This document shows, piece after piece, positions 16,873-25,429 of a stretch of DNA of 35,993 bases; position 1 is the stretch's first letter, and every line of letters starts with the position of its first letter. The translations under genes were made by a program, and so were the position numbers. Below the pieces are notes generated by a model. It saw only the letters and a list, made by a program, of their open reading frames with translations. It searched no databases and was not told the DNA's origin. This DNA comes from Promethearchaeota archaeon (GTDB lineage Archaea; Asgardarchaeota; Lokiarchaeia; Sigyniarchaeales; SOKP01), in NCBI GenBank assembly GCA_016926735.1, contig JAFGOA010000021.1, positions 1-35,993 on the forward strand, given 5' to 3'.

Positions 16873-17038
16873 ATCTCCTTTATTGTCAGAATTTTAAAAA
16901 TTGTTCTCATTTTTTATTATAATATAGTAAAAAATAATTATTCCTATAATCCTTAGTATTTTCTATTTTTTATAATATTTATTTTGATTATTATATTAGC
17001 ATAAAAAAAGATAAAAAAAAAAACCGAAAAGATCTAAT

Positions 17039-18274
17039 TTAAAAAACCTGTTCTTTTCCTGCAATTAAACGTTCTCTTAAATTAATAATATTTTCCTTGC
17101 TTAATTTTTCCTCAGCTACTTCGGTAGCTATTTTCTGTATACTTGAGAAATTAACGTTATCAGAAGGTATTAGACTGATAGAAGTAACCCAAGGGTCGGT
17201 AATTGGACGACCAATTTGAGATAATAATTTGACATGGGCTTCTAAAATATCTCCATTTCCTCTTGTGTAAATTTCCCGAGCAATATTAGTACTTAAAATG
17301 TTGTAGATTTTTCCAACATGATTAATTGGATTTTTTCCACATACTGCTTCTAAACTCATAGTACGACAGGGAGTAATTAAACCATTACTACGATTTCCTC
17401 TTCCAACTTGACCATCATCTCCAGCTTCAGCACTAGTACCTGTAATAGTAAGAAAAACAATATCTTTTTCAATTACATCTCCAACATTAATAGCACAAGA
17501 ACAATTTTTCTCTGGAATGATCTTGGTAGCTAGATCTAATACAGCATCCTTCATTTGTTCAATATAGTTAACATATTCACTTCTATCTTTAATATATTTA
17601 CTAACCATTGCACCACATATTGTGATATCAACATCTTTATCGACTCTTTGTACCATTACCTTGATATCTTCTCCTGATGCAGGACATTTACTTTTAAACT
17701 GATCTGAATTAAGCATTCTTTCTGTTTCTAATGCTATTTTTTCAACATCAGAATAAGGTGCAAAACCAACACCGAAACTTGTATCATTAGCAAGGGGTAC
17801 ACTTTCGATTGCGTCTGATTCTTCAAAAACACCTGTTAAATCAATTGAACCAGGTCTAACAGCATAATCAAATTGAATATGTTGATCTGATGAGATATCA
17901 ATATTTCTAAAAGTATCTCCAACAACTTGTCGGCAAGCATCCAAACAAAGAGTGGCTACTGGGACATATTCCAATTTATTATCTTTGAAAATTTGGTTAA
18001 TTGCCCGTCCTACTATTAAGAAATATTCGGGTTCTATTATTAATCCTCCACCATATTTTGGTTTAGAAATTCCCCCGACTAATGCTGCTTTATCAACATT
18101 ATGGTGATAATATCTACCAAAATTTTCAAAATAATACTTACAGAGAGCTCTAGAACAAGCATCTGCAGTCGCATCACATACAGAATCTGGATGCCCAACA
18201 CCTTTTCGTTCGACAATTTCTGGAAAATTACTCTTTTCAATTGGATCAAACTTGGCGTGATCGATTTTTAACAT
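17039..18274 (-). CDS. mat: Archaeal-type S-adenosylmethionine synthetase
   Basis: The enzyme makes S-adenosylmethionine from methionine and ATP. The 411-residue length and motifs match the archaeal family rather than the bacterial one: ERKGVGHPDSVCDA near the N-terminus, NVDKAALVGG, the GTSAEAGDDGQVGRGNR loop (about residues 279-295), and GKNPINHVGKIYN. The full length is present and no key stretch is missing. It is probably monocistronic, with a TATA-like TTATTTAAATA about 20 bases upstream suggesting a very short leader. Upstream and downstream gaps hold no other gene. Confidence 0.95.
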   Translation of the reverse strand: MLKIDHAKFDPIEKSNFPEIVERKGVGHPDSVCDATADACSRALCKYYFENFGRYYHHNVDKAALVGGISKPKYGGGLIIEPEYFLIVGRAINQIFKDNKLEYVPVATLCLDACRQVVGDTFRNIDISSDQHIQFDYAVRPGSIDLTGVFEESDAIESVPLANDTSFGVGFAPYSDVEKIALETERMLNSDQFKSKCPASGEDIKVMVQRVDKDVDITICGAMVSKYIKDRSEYVNYIEQMKDAVLDLATKIIPEKNCSCAINVGDVIEKDIVFLTITGTSAEAGDDGQVGRGNRSNGLITPCRTMSLEAVCGKNPINHVGKIYNILSTNIAREIYTRGNGDILEAHVKLLSQIGRPITDPWVTSISLIPSDNVNFSSIQKIATEVAEEKLSKENIINLRERLIAGKEQVF

Positions 18275-18287
18275 TTAATCATCATCT

Positions 18288-18300
18288 ATTTATTTAAATA
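18288..18300 (-). promoter_or_regulatory. Putative TATA box of the S-adenosylmethionine synthetase gene
   Basis: On the minus strand, TTATTTAAATA lies about 16-26 bases before the ATG at 18274, where a near-leaderless archaeal transcript would place its TATA box. There is no obvious Shine-Dalgarno in between, in agreement with a leaderless message. Confidence 0.35.
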
Positions 18301-18466
18301 ACAACTTAAATTATAAAATTAAATTATTCATCAAAAAAAAATTATACTACAAATATTAGAAAAGTCGATTAATATTGAAATCATTTCTTATAAAAATTAA
18401 GTATAAGTTTTGATCAATTTTATTGAATAAATTTTTTAAAATCATACAATATAATTCTAATAGGAA

Positions 18467-19486
18467 ATGAAATTATTAATTCAGAGAATAAATCAATTAC
18501 TTAAGGAAGCCAAATTTGAGACATTTGTTTTTGACTTTCCCTCACATATAAATAAGTTTTGTTATGATTTAATTGTAAAAAGAAACGATTTAGTCTTTAT
18601 TATTAAAACATTCCAAAATATAGATAATATTAATGAAGATATTATTAAAGGAATAAAATTATTATCCAAATTACTTAATTCTAAACCCTTATTAATCGGA
18701 GTTAAAAATCGTTATAAAAAATTAGAAGATAATACTATCTATCTTAGATATGATGTGCCCTTTATCACAGTAACTACTTTAGAAGGAATTCTAAAAAATG
18801 AGTTATATCCCTTTATTTTCGCTCGCAGAGGAGGTGGAATTGTTTTTATTGATGGGAAGTTGCTTAAAACCATAAGAGAAGAGCAAAACAAGACTAGAAA
18901 AGAATTATCTGAAGAAATAGGAATTACTAAAAGAACCCTTTGTTCATATGAAAATGAAAATATGAGACCATCAAAACAAATAGCTGAAAAAATAAGTGAG
19001 ATATTAAAGTCAAAATCTATATTTAGGGAAATTAATGTGTTTAATTGGGATATTAAAATTGATTTTAAGATTAAAGAAATAAAAAAAAATGAGGAGCTTA
19101 ACCAATTTGAAGAGCATATTCAAAATATAATTAAAGACATTGGAATTAAAACAAATTGGTATAAAACTGGCCTTTTTCCTTTTGATATGTTAATTTCTCC
19201 CCAAAAATGGGACAATCTTTCAGAAAATCAAATTTATCCTTTATGTTCTGATATAGCAAATGTAAAACAAGAAATTGATAAAAATTCTTTAATTAATTTA
19301 CTTACATTTACTAAATTATTTCAGAAAGATGCACTTTTTATTGTAGATAATGATTTTAAATTTCCTAATTTTACTTCAAAGGTTCAAATACCAATAATTA
19401 AAATCCGAACCCTTGAAAAAATAGATAATGAGGACGAATTTATTGATTATATACAGAATTTAAAAATAAAACCAAATAAAGAATGA
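18467..19486 (+). CDS. COG1395-type HTH transcriptional regulator
   Basis: This 339-residue protein has the three-part plan of archaeal COG1395 regulators. The N-terminal alpha/beta domain of about 125 residues resembles restriction-endonuclease-like folds. An XRE-type helix-turn-helix follows (LLKTIREEQNKTRKELSEEI, then GITKRTLCSYENENMRPS, about residues 127-165), and a C-terminal domain repeats the same alpha/beta theme (IGIKTNWYKTGLFPFDMLIS). These proteins are widespread in archaea, and targets are mostly unknown. It is followed 23 bases later by RNase HII on the same strand and may be co-transcribed with it. Confidence 0.85.
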   Translation: MKLLIQRINQLLKEAKFETFVFDFPSHINKFCYDLIVKRNDLVFIIKTFQNIDNINEDIIKGIKLLSKLLNSKPLLIGVKNRYKKLEDNTIYLRYDVPFITVTTLEGILKNELYPFIFARRGGGIVFIDGKLLKTIREEQNKTRKELSEEIGITKRTLCSYENENMRPSKQIAEKISEILKSKSIFREINVFNWDIKIDFKIKEIKKNEELNQFEEHIQNIIKDIGIKTNWYKTGLFPFDMLISPQKWDNLSENQIYPLCSDIANVKQEIDKNSLINLLTFTKLFQKDALFIVDNDFKFPNFTSKVQIPIIKIRTLEKIDNEDEFIDYIQNLKIKPNKE

Positions 19487-19509
19487 TAATGATCTGAAAT
19501 TGAAATTTT

Positions 19510-20229
19510 ATGTCTGAAAATTTAATATGTGGAATTGATGAGGCCGGGAGATCCAATTACATCTCGTAATAAAACCCCAAAGGCCCTGTCTTTGGTCCAA
19601 TGGTATTATGTGGTGTATGCTATAATGCATCTGAATTACAATATTTAAATGATATTGGTGTAAGAGATTCTAAACAACTTACTCCTAATAAAAGAACAAA
19701 ATTAGCTACCTTAATAAAAAAAAAATGCATTGGTTTTAAGGAGGTTCATGTATCCTCTGAAGAGATAGATAATCGAGAAGTAAGTAATATTTCATTAAAT
19801 CAACTTGAAGTTAATAAAATAGTTGAAATAATTGATACTTTGGAGCCAGATATTATATATATCGATGCTGCAGATGTAAATGAGGAAAGATTTGGTCAAA
19901 ATATTGAAAAACTTTTATCTTACAAACCAAAAGAGATAATATCTAAGCATAAAGCAGATGAAATTTACCCCATTGTATCTGCAGCTTCAATAATTGCAAA
20001 AACTAGTAGAGATACCGTAATAAATAGTATTAGAACTATTAATATAAATGATGGGCATGGAGATATCGGATCTGGATATCCTTCTGATAGAAAAACAACA
20101 GAATTTTTACGAAATTGGATAAAAAAATATAAAAAAGTTCCAGATTTTGCAAGAAAATCTTGGAAAACAACACAAAGAATCATAGATGAAGAATTAAATA
20201 ATAAAAAGATAACTGAATTTTTTAGCTAA
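19510..20229 (+). CDS. rnhB: Ribonuclease HII, interrupted by a 30-base stop-containing insert
   Basis: RNase HII cuts the RNA strand of RNA-DNA hybrids and removes single ribonucleotides from DNA. From ATG 19510 the frame reads MSENLICGIDEAGR, the N-terminal active-site motif with its catalytic Asp-Glu. It then runs into TAA TAA and resumes in the same frame as GPVFGPMVLCGVCY, completing the family signature GIDEAGRGPV(x)GP. The remainder is normal: VRDSKQLTPNKR, YIDAADV (third acidic residue), IVSAASIIAKTSRD and GSGYPSD. An ORF starting at 19600 alone would lack the catalytic Asp-Glu. Removing 19552-19581 gives 229 residues, a typical archaeal length. Its stop lies one base from the stop of the convergent fibrillarin gene. 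Confidence 0.88.
19552..19581 (+). other. 30-base in-frame insert with two stop codons in rnhB (candidate mini-intron)
   Basis: Codons GGG AGA (19546-19551) and GGC CCT GTC (19582-19590) would join to give the invariant GRGPV. The 30 bases between them read TCC AAT TAC ATC TCG TAA, then TAA and AAC CCC AAA. A one-base left shift of both boundaries (19551-19580) is equivalent. GAGAT (19548-19552) pairs with ATCTC (19561-19565), and GGCC on each flank (19542-19545, 19582-19585) is self-complementary. Two consecutive stops make simple readthrough implausible. Confidence 0.75.
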
Positions 20230-20230
20230 A

Positions 20231-20920
20231 TTATTTTTTTGCTATAAATACAATATGATCTGAAGCATATTTTTGAATATCTATGCTTTCTAAAATGAGT
20301 AAACCTGCTTCTTGCAAAACTCTTTTTTCCTTTTTATAGATTTTTTCTGATTTTGATACACTATCTATAGATTGGGATTTAATAGCTAAAATTAGGATAC
20401 CCTCTTCTTTTAAATAATAATCACAATTACGAACCGCTATTTCTGCTTGATTTGGTTGAGCTACATCTTGATAGATAATATCTATATCTGTAAAAATAGA
20501 TTTAGCATATTTTACAGGAAATCGAGCATCTCCTAGAATGGGAATTACATTCATTCGTTCTGAAGTATTTTGGATAAGCTGTCTAATACTTCTTTCTGCA
20601 AATTCCAATGCATAAATAATTCCATTAGTTAAAATATCAGATAAATGAGATATTGTTGTACCGGAAGCAGCTCCTAAATAAAGACATTTTGATCTTTTTG
20701 ATAAGAATTTTATTGAAGGATTTTTAAGAATTATTGAAGCTAATTTACTTCGATAAGGATTCCATTCTCGATATTCAATTCCATTATCAGTACATAATTT
20801 TTCTCCATATATTGTTTTTCCCTTAATTGCATTTTTTGTATATAATTTTGGTCTTTCTAGAGAACCAGAGATAAATACATTTTTTATGTGAGGATGTGGT
20901 CTAATTTTCTTTTTTTTCAT
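20231..20920 (-). CDS. flpA: Fibrillarin-like rRNA/tRNA 2'-O-methyltransferase
   Basis: Fibrillarin is the methyltransferase of C/D-box guide RNPs. The 229-residue archaeal form lacks the eukaryotic GAR domain. The SAM site LYLGAASGTTISHLSD (about residues 82-97), VYxxE-like IYALEFAERS, and DIIYQDVAQPNQAEI (about 148-162) are all present. C-terminal AIKSQSID fits the family catalytic lysine region. It follows Nop5 by 20 bases on the same strand, the usual archaeal arrangement, so the two are co-expressed and assemble with L7Ae and guide RNA. Confidence 0.97.
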   Translation of the reverse strand: MKKKKIRPHPHIKNVFISGSLERPKLYTKNAIKGKTIYGEKLCTDNGIEYREWNPYRSKLASIILKNPSIKFLSKRSKCLYLGAASGTTISHLSDILTNGIIYALEFAERSIRQLIQNTSERMNVIPILGDARFPVKYAKSIFTDIDIIYQDVAQPNQAEIAVRNCDYYLKEEGILILAIKSQSIDSVSKSEKIYKKEKRVLQEAGLLILESIDIQKYASDHIVFIAKK

Positions 20921-20940
20921 TTTGATTCAACCTAATACTT

Positions 20941-22098
20941 TTAATTTTTCGGAGTTGGGTATTTAATTTTAATTTCTTCTATTTTTCTTTCGATATCCTT
21001 TATTAATTCATTACCAATAAATTTTCCTCCAAAGTAATCAACTTTTGCAGCAATAGCTAATTTACCAGCAATTAATCTTGCAATATTTCCCCTATGGTAT
21101 ATTTTACTACTCCTAATTTGTTGCCATTGAAAAATTAGACCATGTTTCGGTAATCTATCCCCTGATCTTAAAAATCGATATAAAGCACTTTCAGCCCCTA
21201 ATAACTGAATTCTTGAAGCGGGCATTATTGCTAATTTTCGAAGGGTTCCAGATTTAGCAATTAATTTTGCTCCAATTAAAGCTCCTACTATTGATTTTAT
21301 ATTTGGAGCTATCTCTTCCATTAAATTTTCTAAATATAATTCTAAATCGTTTCTATATTTTTCTAATGATAGAATTTGGTTTGCGCATTCTATAACCATG
21401 GATAAATCAATTTCTGCCCCCATAGATTCTTGAGCAATATTAAAAATATATTCTTTTTTTTTTTCCCCAATTTCTAATTTTTCTAATAAATCTTTAGAAA
21501 TATTATTTCTGTGTCCTGCTAAAGAAATTAGTTTTGCTAAAAAAATATTATCCTCAATTATTTTATCCGTTAACTCTGGAAAATGAAGGCCATACCATTC
21601 TTTTAATCGACTTGAAAAAAGACTTATTGTTTTCTTTAGCATATCCAAGTTATCAATTATTTGAATAATAATAATATCTTTTTTGTTTCCAACTTGTCTA
21701 ATTTTTAATTTTATTAATTGTTCATTGATATTTTTATAATTTATCAATAATTCCTCATAAGATGTAAATAATCCAATTTTTTTCAATTCATTGCTCAGAT
21801 TTAATCTAAAATTTCGGAATTCTAAAGAATCAATTTCTAAAAATGTTTTCAGATTATATACTTTGGATGTTAAGATTTGTAAATTCTCATCATCGAAGAT
21901 AAATTCATCAAAACCAGAGTTTTTCAACTCCGTAAATAATTCTAAATATTCGTCTTCTTCAATAATATCTTGACTTATTTGGGAGTAAAATTTAACAAAT
22001 CTTTGATTTGAATTATTAAAATCTCTAAAATTTAAGATATTTCCAGCATTGTCAATTACAAAGATTCCAACTAATGTGTTTATTATATAGCACTTCAT
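20941..22098 (-). CDS. Nop5 (Nop56/58-like) C/D-box RNP scaffold protein
   Basis: Nop5 bridges fibrillarin and L7Ae-bound guide RNA. The 385-residue protein has the N-terminal fibrillarin-binding domain, a coiled coil (about residues 110-240), and the C-terminal NOP domain with the hallmark stretches APNIKSIVGALIGAKLIAK, SRIQLLGAESALYRFL and GLIFQWQQIR (about residues 262-340). It lacks the long Lys-rich tail of eukaryotic Nop56/58, as expected in archaea. The gene leads the Nop5-fibrillarin pair and is divergent from pyrD, with an 80-base gap holding both promoters. Confidence 0.96.
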   Translation of the reverse strand: MKCYIINTLVGIFVIDNAGNILNFRDFNNSNQRFVKFYSQISQDIIEEDEYLELFTELKNSGFDEFIFDDENLQILTSKVYNLKTFLEIDSLEFRNFRLNLSNELKKIGLFTSYEELLINYKNINEQLIKLKIRQVGNKKDIIIIQIIDNLDMLKKTISLFSSRLKEWYGLHFPELTDKIIEDNIFLAKLISLAGHRNNISKDLLEKLEIGEKKKEYIFNIAQESMGAEIDLSMVIECANQILSLEKYRNDLELYLENLMEEIAPNIKSIVGALIGAKLIAKSGTLRKLAIMPASRIQLLGAESALYRFLRSGDRLPKHGLIFQWQQIRSSKIYHRGNIARLIAGKLAIAAKVDYFGGKFIGNELIKDIERKIEEIKIKYPTPKN

Positions 22099-22178
22099 TT
22101 TCTATTGATGATATCATACGTTAATTTCAAATAAAAAAATGACTATTAATAAATAATTATTATAATTTTTAAAAAGCT

Positions 22179-23105
22179 ATGTTAAATGTAAAGATTTCTA
22201 ATTTAGAATTAAAATCTCCTGTGATTTTAGCTTCAGGAATCCTTGGAGTATCATATTCATCAATGAAAAGAGTTTTTGATTCTGGAGCAGGAGCGATAAC
22301 AACAAAGTCAATAGGACCAAAACCAAGAAAAGGGTATAAGAATCCATCTATTTTTGAAATCTATCAAGGAAGTTTTCTTAATTGTGTTGGATTGGGTAAT
22401 CCTGGGATAGATGATTTTGTATATGAGATAAAAAAGATCAAAAAATATAATTTTCCATTAATTGTAAGTGTTTTTGGAGATTCTATTAATTCATATTTAG
22501 ATGTTGCACTTAAAGCACAAAATGCAGGTTGTGATGCTATAGAAACAAATATTTCATGTCCACATGCAGAAGTCTCTTCAATTGGAGTTAATTCTGAATT
22601 AACATTTACTCTTGTAAAGAGATTAAAACAGGAACTTTCAATACCTTTATTTGTTAAACTTAATCCAAATGTAACTGATATTACAGAAATAGCTTTAGCT
22701 GCAGAAAAAGGAGGTGCTGATGCTATAGTAGCAATAAATACTTTAACAGCTATGGCTATAGATATTAACACAAAAAGACCAATTCTTTCTCATGGGAGCG
22801 GCGGATTGTCAGGAAAGGCGATTCATCCAGTTGCTATTAAAAAAGTATATGATCTTTATAAAATTTTGAAAATACCAATAATTGGTTGTGGAGGAATTTC
22901 AAATTGGGAAGATATTGTCGAATTTTTTCTCGCTGGAGCATCTGCTATCGCTGTTGGAACAGCTCTCACCCAAGGAATGAAATTTTTTGAGAATATTAAT
23001 CAAAAATTAGAAAATTATCTTGAAAACAATGGATTTAATTCAATAAATGATATAAAAGGATTAGCTCATAATTTTCAAAATCAAGAGGTGCCTGATTTTG
23101 ACTGA
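22179..23105 (+). CDS. pyrD: Dihydroorotate dehydrogenase, catalytic subunit (class 1B type)
   Basis: This enzyme oxidises dihydroorotate to orotate in pyrimidine synthesis. The 308-residue FMN-binding TIM barrel shows TTKSIGPKPRKGY, NCVGLGNPG, ETNISCPH (carrying the catalytic cysteine of class 1 enzymes), FVKLNPNVTDI, GGLSGKAIHP and PIIGCGGI with AVGTAL phosphate-binding ends. The next gene overlaps it by eight bases and encodes the electron-transfer subunit, which identifies the NAD-linked class 1B enzyme. Upstream, the ATG follows AAAAAGCT without a strong ribosome site. Confidence 0.95.
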   Translation: MLNVKISNLELKSPVILASGILGVSYSSMKRVFDSGAGAITTKSIGPKPRKGYKNPSIFEIYQGSFLNCVGLGNPGIDDFVYEIKKIKKYNFPLIVSVFGDSINSYLDVALKAQNAGCDAIETNISCPHAEVSSIGVNSELTFTLVKRLKQELSIPLFVKLNPNVTDITEIALAAEKGGADAIVAINTLTAMAIDINTKRPILSHGSGGLSGKAIHPVAIKKVYDLYKILKIPIIGCGGISNWEDIVEFFLAGASAIAVGTALTQGMKFFENINQKLENYLENNGFNSINDIKGLAHNFQNQEVPDFD

Positions 23106-23931
23106 AAATACAATCAAAACAACAAAAATCAACAATATTTCGGATGAATGTGAAGATATTAGGACAATTACATTTCATTTAGAAACTTCTTCTAAACCAA
23201 AGCCTGGACAATTTGTTATGATATGGGTTCCTGGAATTGATGAAATTCCTATGTCTATTTCTAACTATGATGAAAACGGGATTTGGGAAATAACTGTAAA
23301 AAAAATTGGTGATTGCACTCAAGCCCTTTTTAAATTAAAAAAAGGTGATTATATTGGAGTAAGGGGGCCATTAGGTAATTATTTTATTATACCTAAAGAA
23401 AAGGATACAAGAATAATCTTAGTTGGTGGTGGGATAGGACTAGCGCCTTTAAGATTTTTATCTTCAGAACTAAAAAAAAAAGAAAAGGAATTTCAATTTA
23501 TTATAGGAGCAAAAAAGGTCAATGAACTGGTGTTTGTAGATGATCCTAGTAATTATCTTGAAAATCACTACTATTGCACTGATGATGGGAGTTTTGGAGA
23601 AAAGGGTTATACTTCAGATATTTTTGAAAAAATTATAAATGAGATCCCTCTTAAAGAGTATAAAAACTTAGTTGTATATACATGCGGTCCAGAGATAATG
23701 ATGTTAAAAATACTAAATATTTGTATAAAAAATGGTATTCAATTATTTGCTAGTTTAGAAAGAATTATGAGATGTGGTTGTGGATTATGTGGATTATGTG
23801 TTCTCGATCCATTAGGGTTATTAGTATGTAGCGATGGTCCCATTTTTAATAGAGACACCTTAATAAAAATAAAAGATTTTGGAAAGAAAAAGAGAGATTT
23901 TTCTGGAAAAAAAATAAAATTAGGGTCCTAA
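23098..23931 (+). CDS. pyrK: Dihydroorotate dehydrogenase electron-transfer subunit
   Basis: PyrK carries FAD and a [2Fe-2S] cluster and passes electrons from PyrD to NAD. The 277-residue protein has the FAD region (PMSISNYDENG), the nucleotide-binding GGGIGLAPLRFL (about residues 107-118), and the C-terminal iron-sulfur motif RCGCGLCGLCV...LVCSDGPIF, with the expected spaced cysteines. Start is TTG at 23098, inside the last codons of pyrD, so the two are translationally coupled. The 3' end overlaps the convergent SWIM-TIR gene by 12 bases. Confidence 0.95.
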   Translation: MTENTIKTTKINNISDECEDIRTITFHLETSSKPKPGQFVMIWVPGIDEIPMSISNYDENGIWEITVKKIGDCTQALFKLKKGDYIGVRGPLGNYFIIPKEKDTRIILVGGGIGLAPLRFLSSELKKKEKEFQFIIGAKKVNELVFVDDPSNYLENHYYCTDDGSFGEKGYTSDIFEKIINEIPLKEYKNLVVYTCGPEIMMLKILNICIKNGIQLFASLERIMRCGCGLCGLCVLDPLGLLVCSDGPIFNRDTLIKIKDFGKKKRDFSGKKIKLGS

Positions 23932-25341
23932 ATTCTTAAACATCTCACTAAGATCTTTTAATAACTTATCATAAAATATTTCTTTTGTAAGTTCAAATTT
24001 TTGAATTCCTTGAACTCTCCTAATTCTCATTTGTAATCCCGGAATAAGGTCTGCTTCCTCTAAATAAATTGCTAAATAAGGTTTTTTTTGATTAATTGCA
24101 AAATGAATTTCATCTTGAGTATTATCCGAATTATTTACATTATTTGAAATAAATGATAAAAATACACTACTATTCATTAATTTCTCTGCGATTGTATTAC
24201 ACCAATCTTTCGATAATGGGATACCCTCATCATACCATATATTGAATCCTTGTTTATATATTTCATTTAGAATTGGGTAAACTTCTGCTTTATCTTTATG
24301 TGTATAACTTATAAATAAATAAGGATCATCTCCCATATATGATGAAAAAGGAGGCTCGATATCGATATCAGTTGTTGATTCCTTTATACTACCCCTTAAA
24401 TATTTCTCCAAATCAGTCTCATTTTTTGGTAATTTGGGATCGTTAAGCAGAGAAAACTTTTTCAGAATTTTATTTACTTGCTTTTGGTCTTTCATAATTT
24501 TATCAATTACGTTATAGGAATCAATTATTAATTTTACAGGTAGAGCTTCCTTATTATCTACTTTAATGTATCTTGTAATTAGATTTACAACCTTTTTTAC
24601 AACCCATGTTTCAATATCATCTTTCTCCTTTGAAATGTCTTTGGTTGATTTACCTGCATATTCCCCTGACCAATCTAAAATTACTAAATTTTGTTTTTCA
24701 TAAATATATATTTTATAACCATCTTCAAACATTATGCTTGGATCTTCTTTAAAAAGACTTTGAGTAGCTAATAAATCCAATCTCTTTTTTATTGAATTAT
24801 AAAACTTACTCTCAACACTAAAAGGTAGATCATCTACATTTAGTACGTTTTTACTTATCAACATCAAATAAATAGCCATTTGATGTAAACATAATCCTCC
24901 AGGTTTACCAATCTTACAATCACAATCTCTATCTATTGTATCATTATTTATTTGTAATGAAGATTTATGAGATCCATATTTTCCTTTATACCAAACAGTA
25001 TAACCATTTCCTCCGCCAATTATTGCAGCATTCTGTATCGTTTCTACTCTATTTTCTCCACTTATTAATTCAATACCTTTATTCATCAGATCATTCACAA
25101 ATTCACTCTCATGTTCTCTATATATTTGTTCCTTCCTCTTTTCAGAAATAGTTGAATCTAATAGGGTTATCAATTCTTCTTTTTTTAATTTTGAATATCC
25201 CTTTATTTTCTCTTCATTTTCTTTAGTTGATTCATTATAATCATGGAGAATCTCTTTTACTTTTAAAGCTGTAATAGAAAATAGAAATGTACGGAAATTT
25301 AAATATTCTAATTTTTCTTTTTTAGATATCTTTTGTGACAT
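23920..25341 (-). CDS. SWIM zinc-finger and TIR-domain fusion protein
   Basis: I place the start at ATG 25341 (or 25347), because the longer frame from 25410 only adds a hydrophobic run that spans the TATA-like promoter. From there the 473-residue protein has a SAP-like helical motif (KGYSKLKKEELITLL, about 47-61), a SWIM zinc finger (CDC...CLH, about 139-152), a middle domain of unknown fold, and a C-terminal TIR domain (about 335-470: LFISYTHKD, FNIWYDEGI, SVFLSFIS, and a Glu in QDEIHFA at the usual NADase glutamate position). TIR domains commonly consume NAD in defence or signalling. SWIM fingers bind nucleic acid or protein. A nucleic-acid-sensing TIR effector is my inference. A SIR2-TPR gene lies nearby on the same strand. 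Confidence 0.85.
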   Translation of the reverse strand: MSQKISKKEKLEYLNFRTFLFSITALKVKEILHDYNESTKENEEKIKGYSKLKKEELITLLDSTISEKRKEQIYREHESEFVNDLMNKGIELISGENRVETIQNAAIIGGGNGYTVWYKGKYGSHKSSLQINNDTIDRDCDCKIGKPGGLCLHQMAIYLMLISKNVLNVDDLPFSVESKFYNSIKKRLDLLATQSLFKEDPSIMFEDGYKIYIYEKQNLVILDWSGEYAGKSTKDISKEKDDIETWVVKKVVNLITRYIKVDNKEALPVKLIIDSYNVIDKIMKDQKQVNKILKKFSLLNDPKLPKNETDLEKYLRGSIKESTTDIDIEPPFSSYMGDDPYLFISYTHKDKAEVYPILNEIYKQGFNIWYDEGIPLSKDWCNTIAEKLMNSSVFLSFISNNVNNSDNTQDEIHFAINQKKPYLAIYLEEADLIPGLQMRIRRVQGIQKFELTKEIFYDKLLKDLSEMFKNLGP

Positions 25342-25360
25342 ATGCATTAATATTAACAAT

Positions 25361-25370
25361 ATATAAAAAA
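25361..25370 (-). promoter_or_regulatory. TATA box of the SWIM-TIR gene
   Basis: TTTTTTATAT on the minus strand is centred about 24 bases before ATG 25341, the spacing of a leaderless archaeal promoter. It lies within the longer frame that starts at 25410, which argues that the upstream 23 residues are not translated. Confidence 0.5.
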
Positions 25371-25429
25371 TTATAGGAAAATACATAGAATACAAAAAAG
25401 ATTTTTTCAAATGAAGTATTATATAAAAT

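Noticed and set aside
1258-19581. Translational bypassing as in phage T4 gene 60
   Set aside because: Neither insert shows matching take-off and landing codons at positions that would rebuild the conserved motif; kept only as a remote alternative.
19542-19600. Classical bulge-helix-bulge intron in rnhB using CCAA/UUGG pairing (39 bases removed)
   Set aside because: It gives a 3-4-3 geometry on paper, but splicing there would delete the conserved GPV and leave a non-functional active-site loop.
19600-20229. Truncated RNase HII starting at ATG 19600
   Set aside because: It would lack the catalytic Asp-Glu, which is present just upstream in the same frame behind the 30-base insert.
25342-25410. 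N-terminal membrane anchor on the SWIM-TIR protein
   Set aside because: The hydrophobic residues come from translating A+T-rich promoter sequence that contains the likely TATA box; ATG 25341 fits better.
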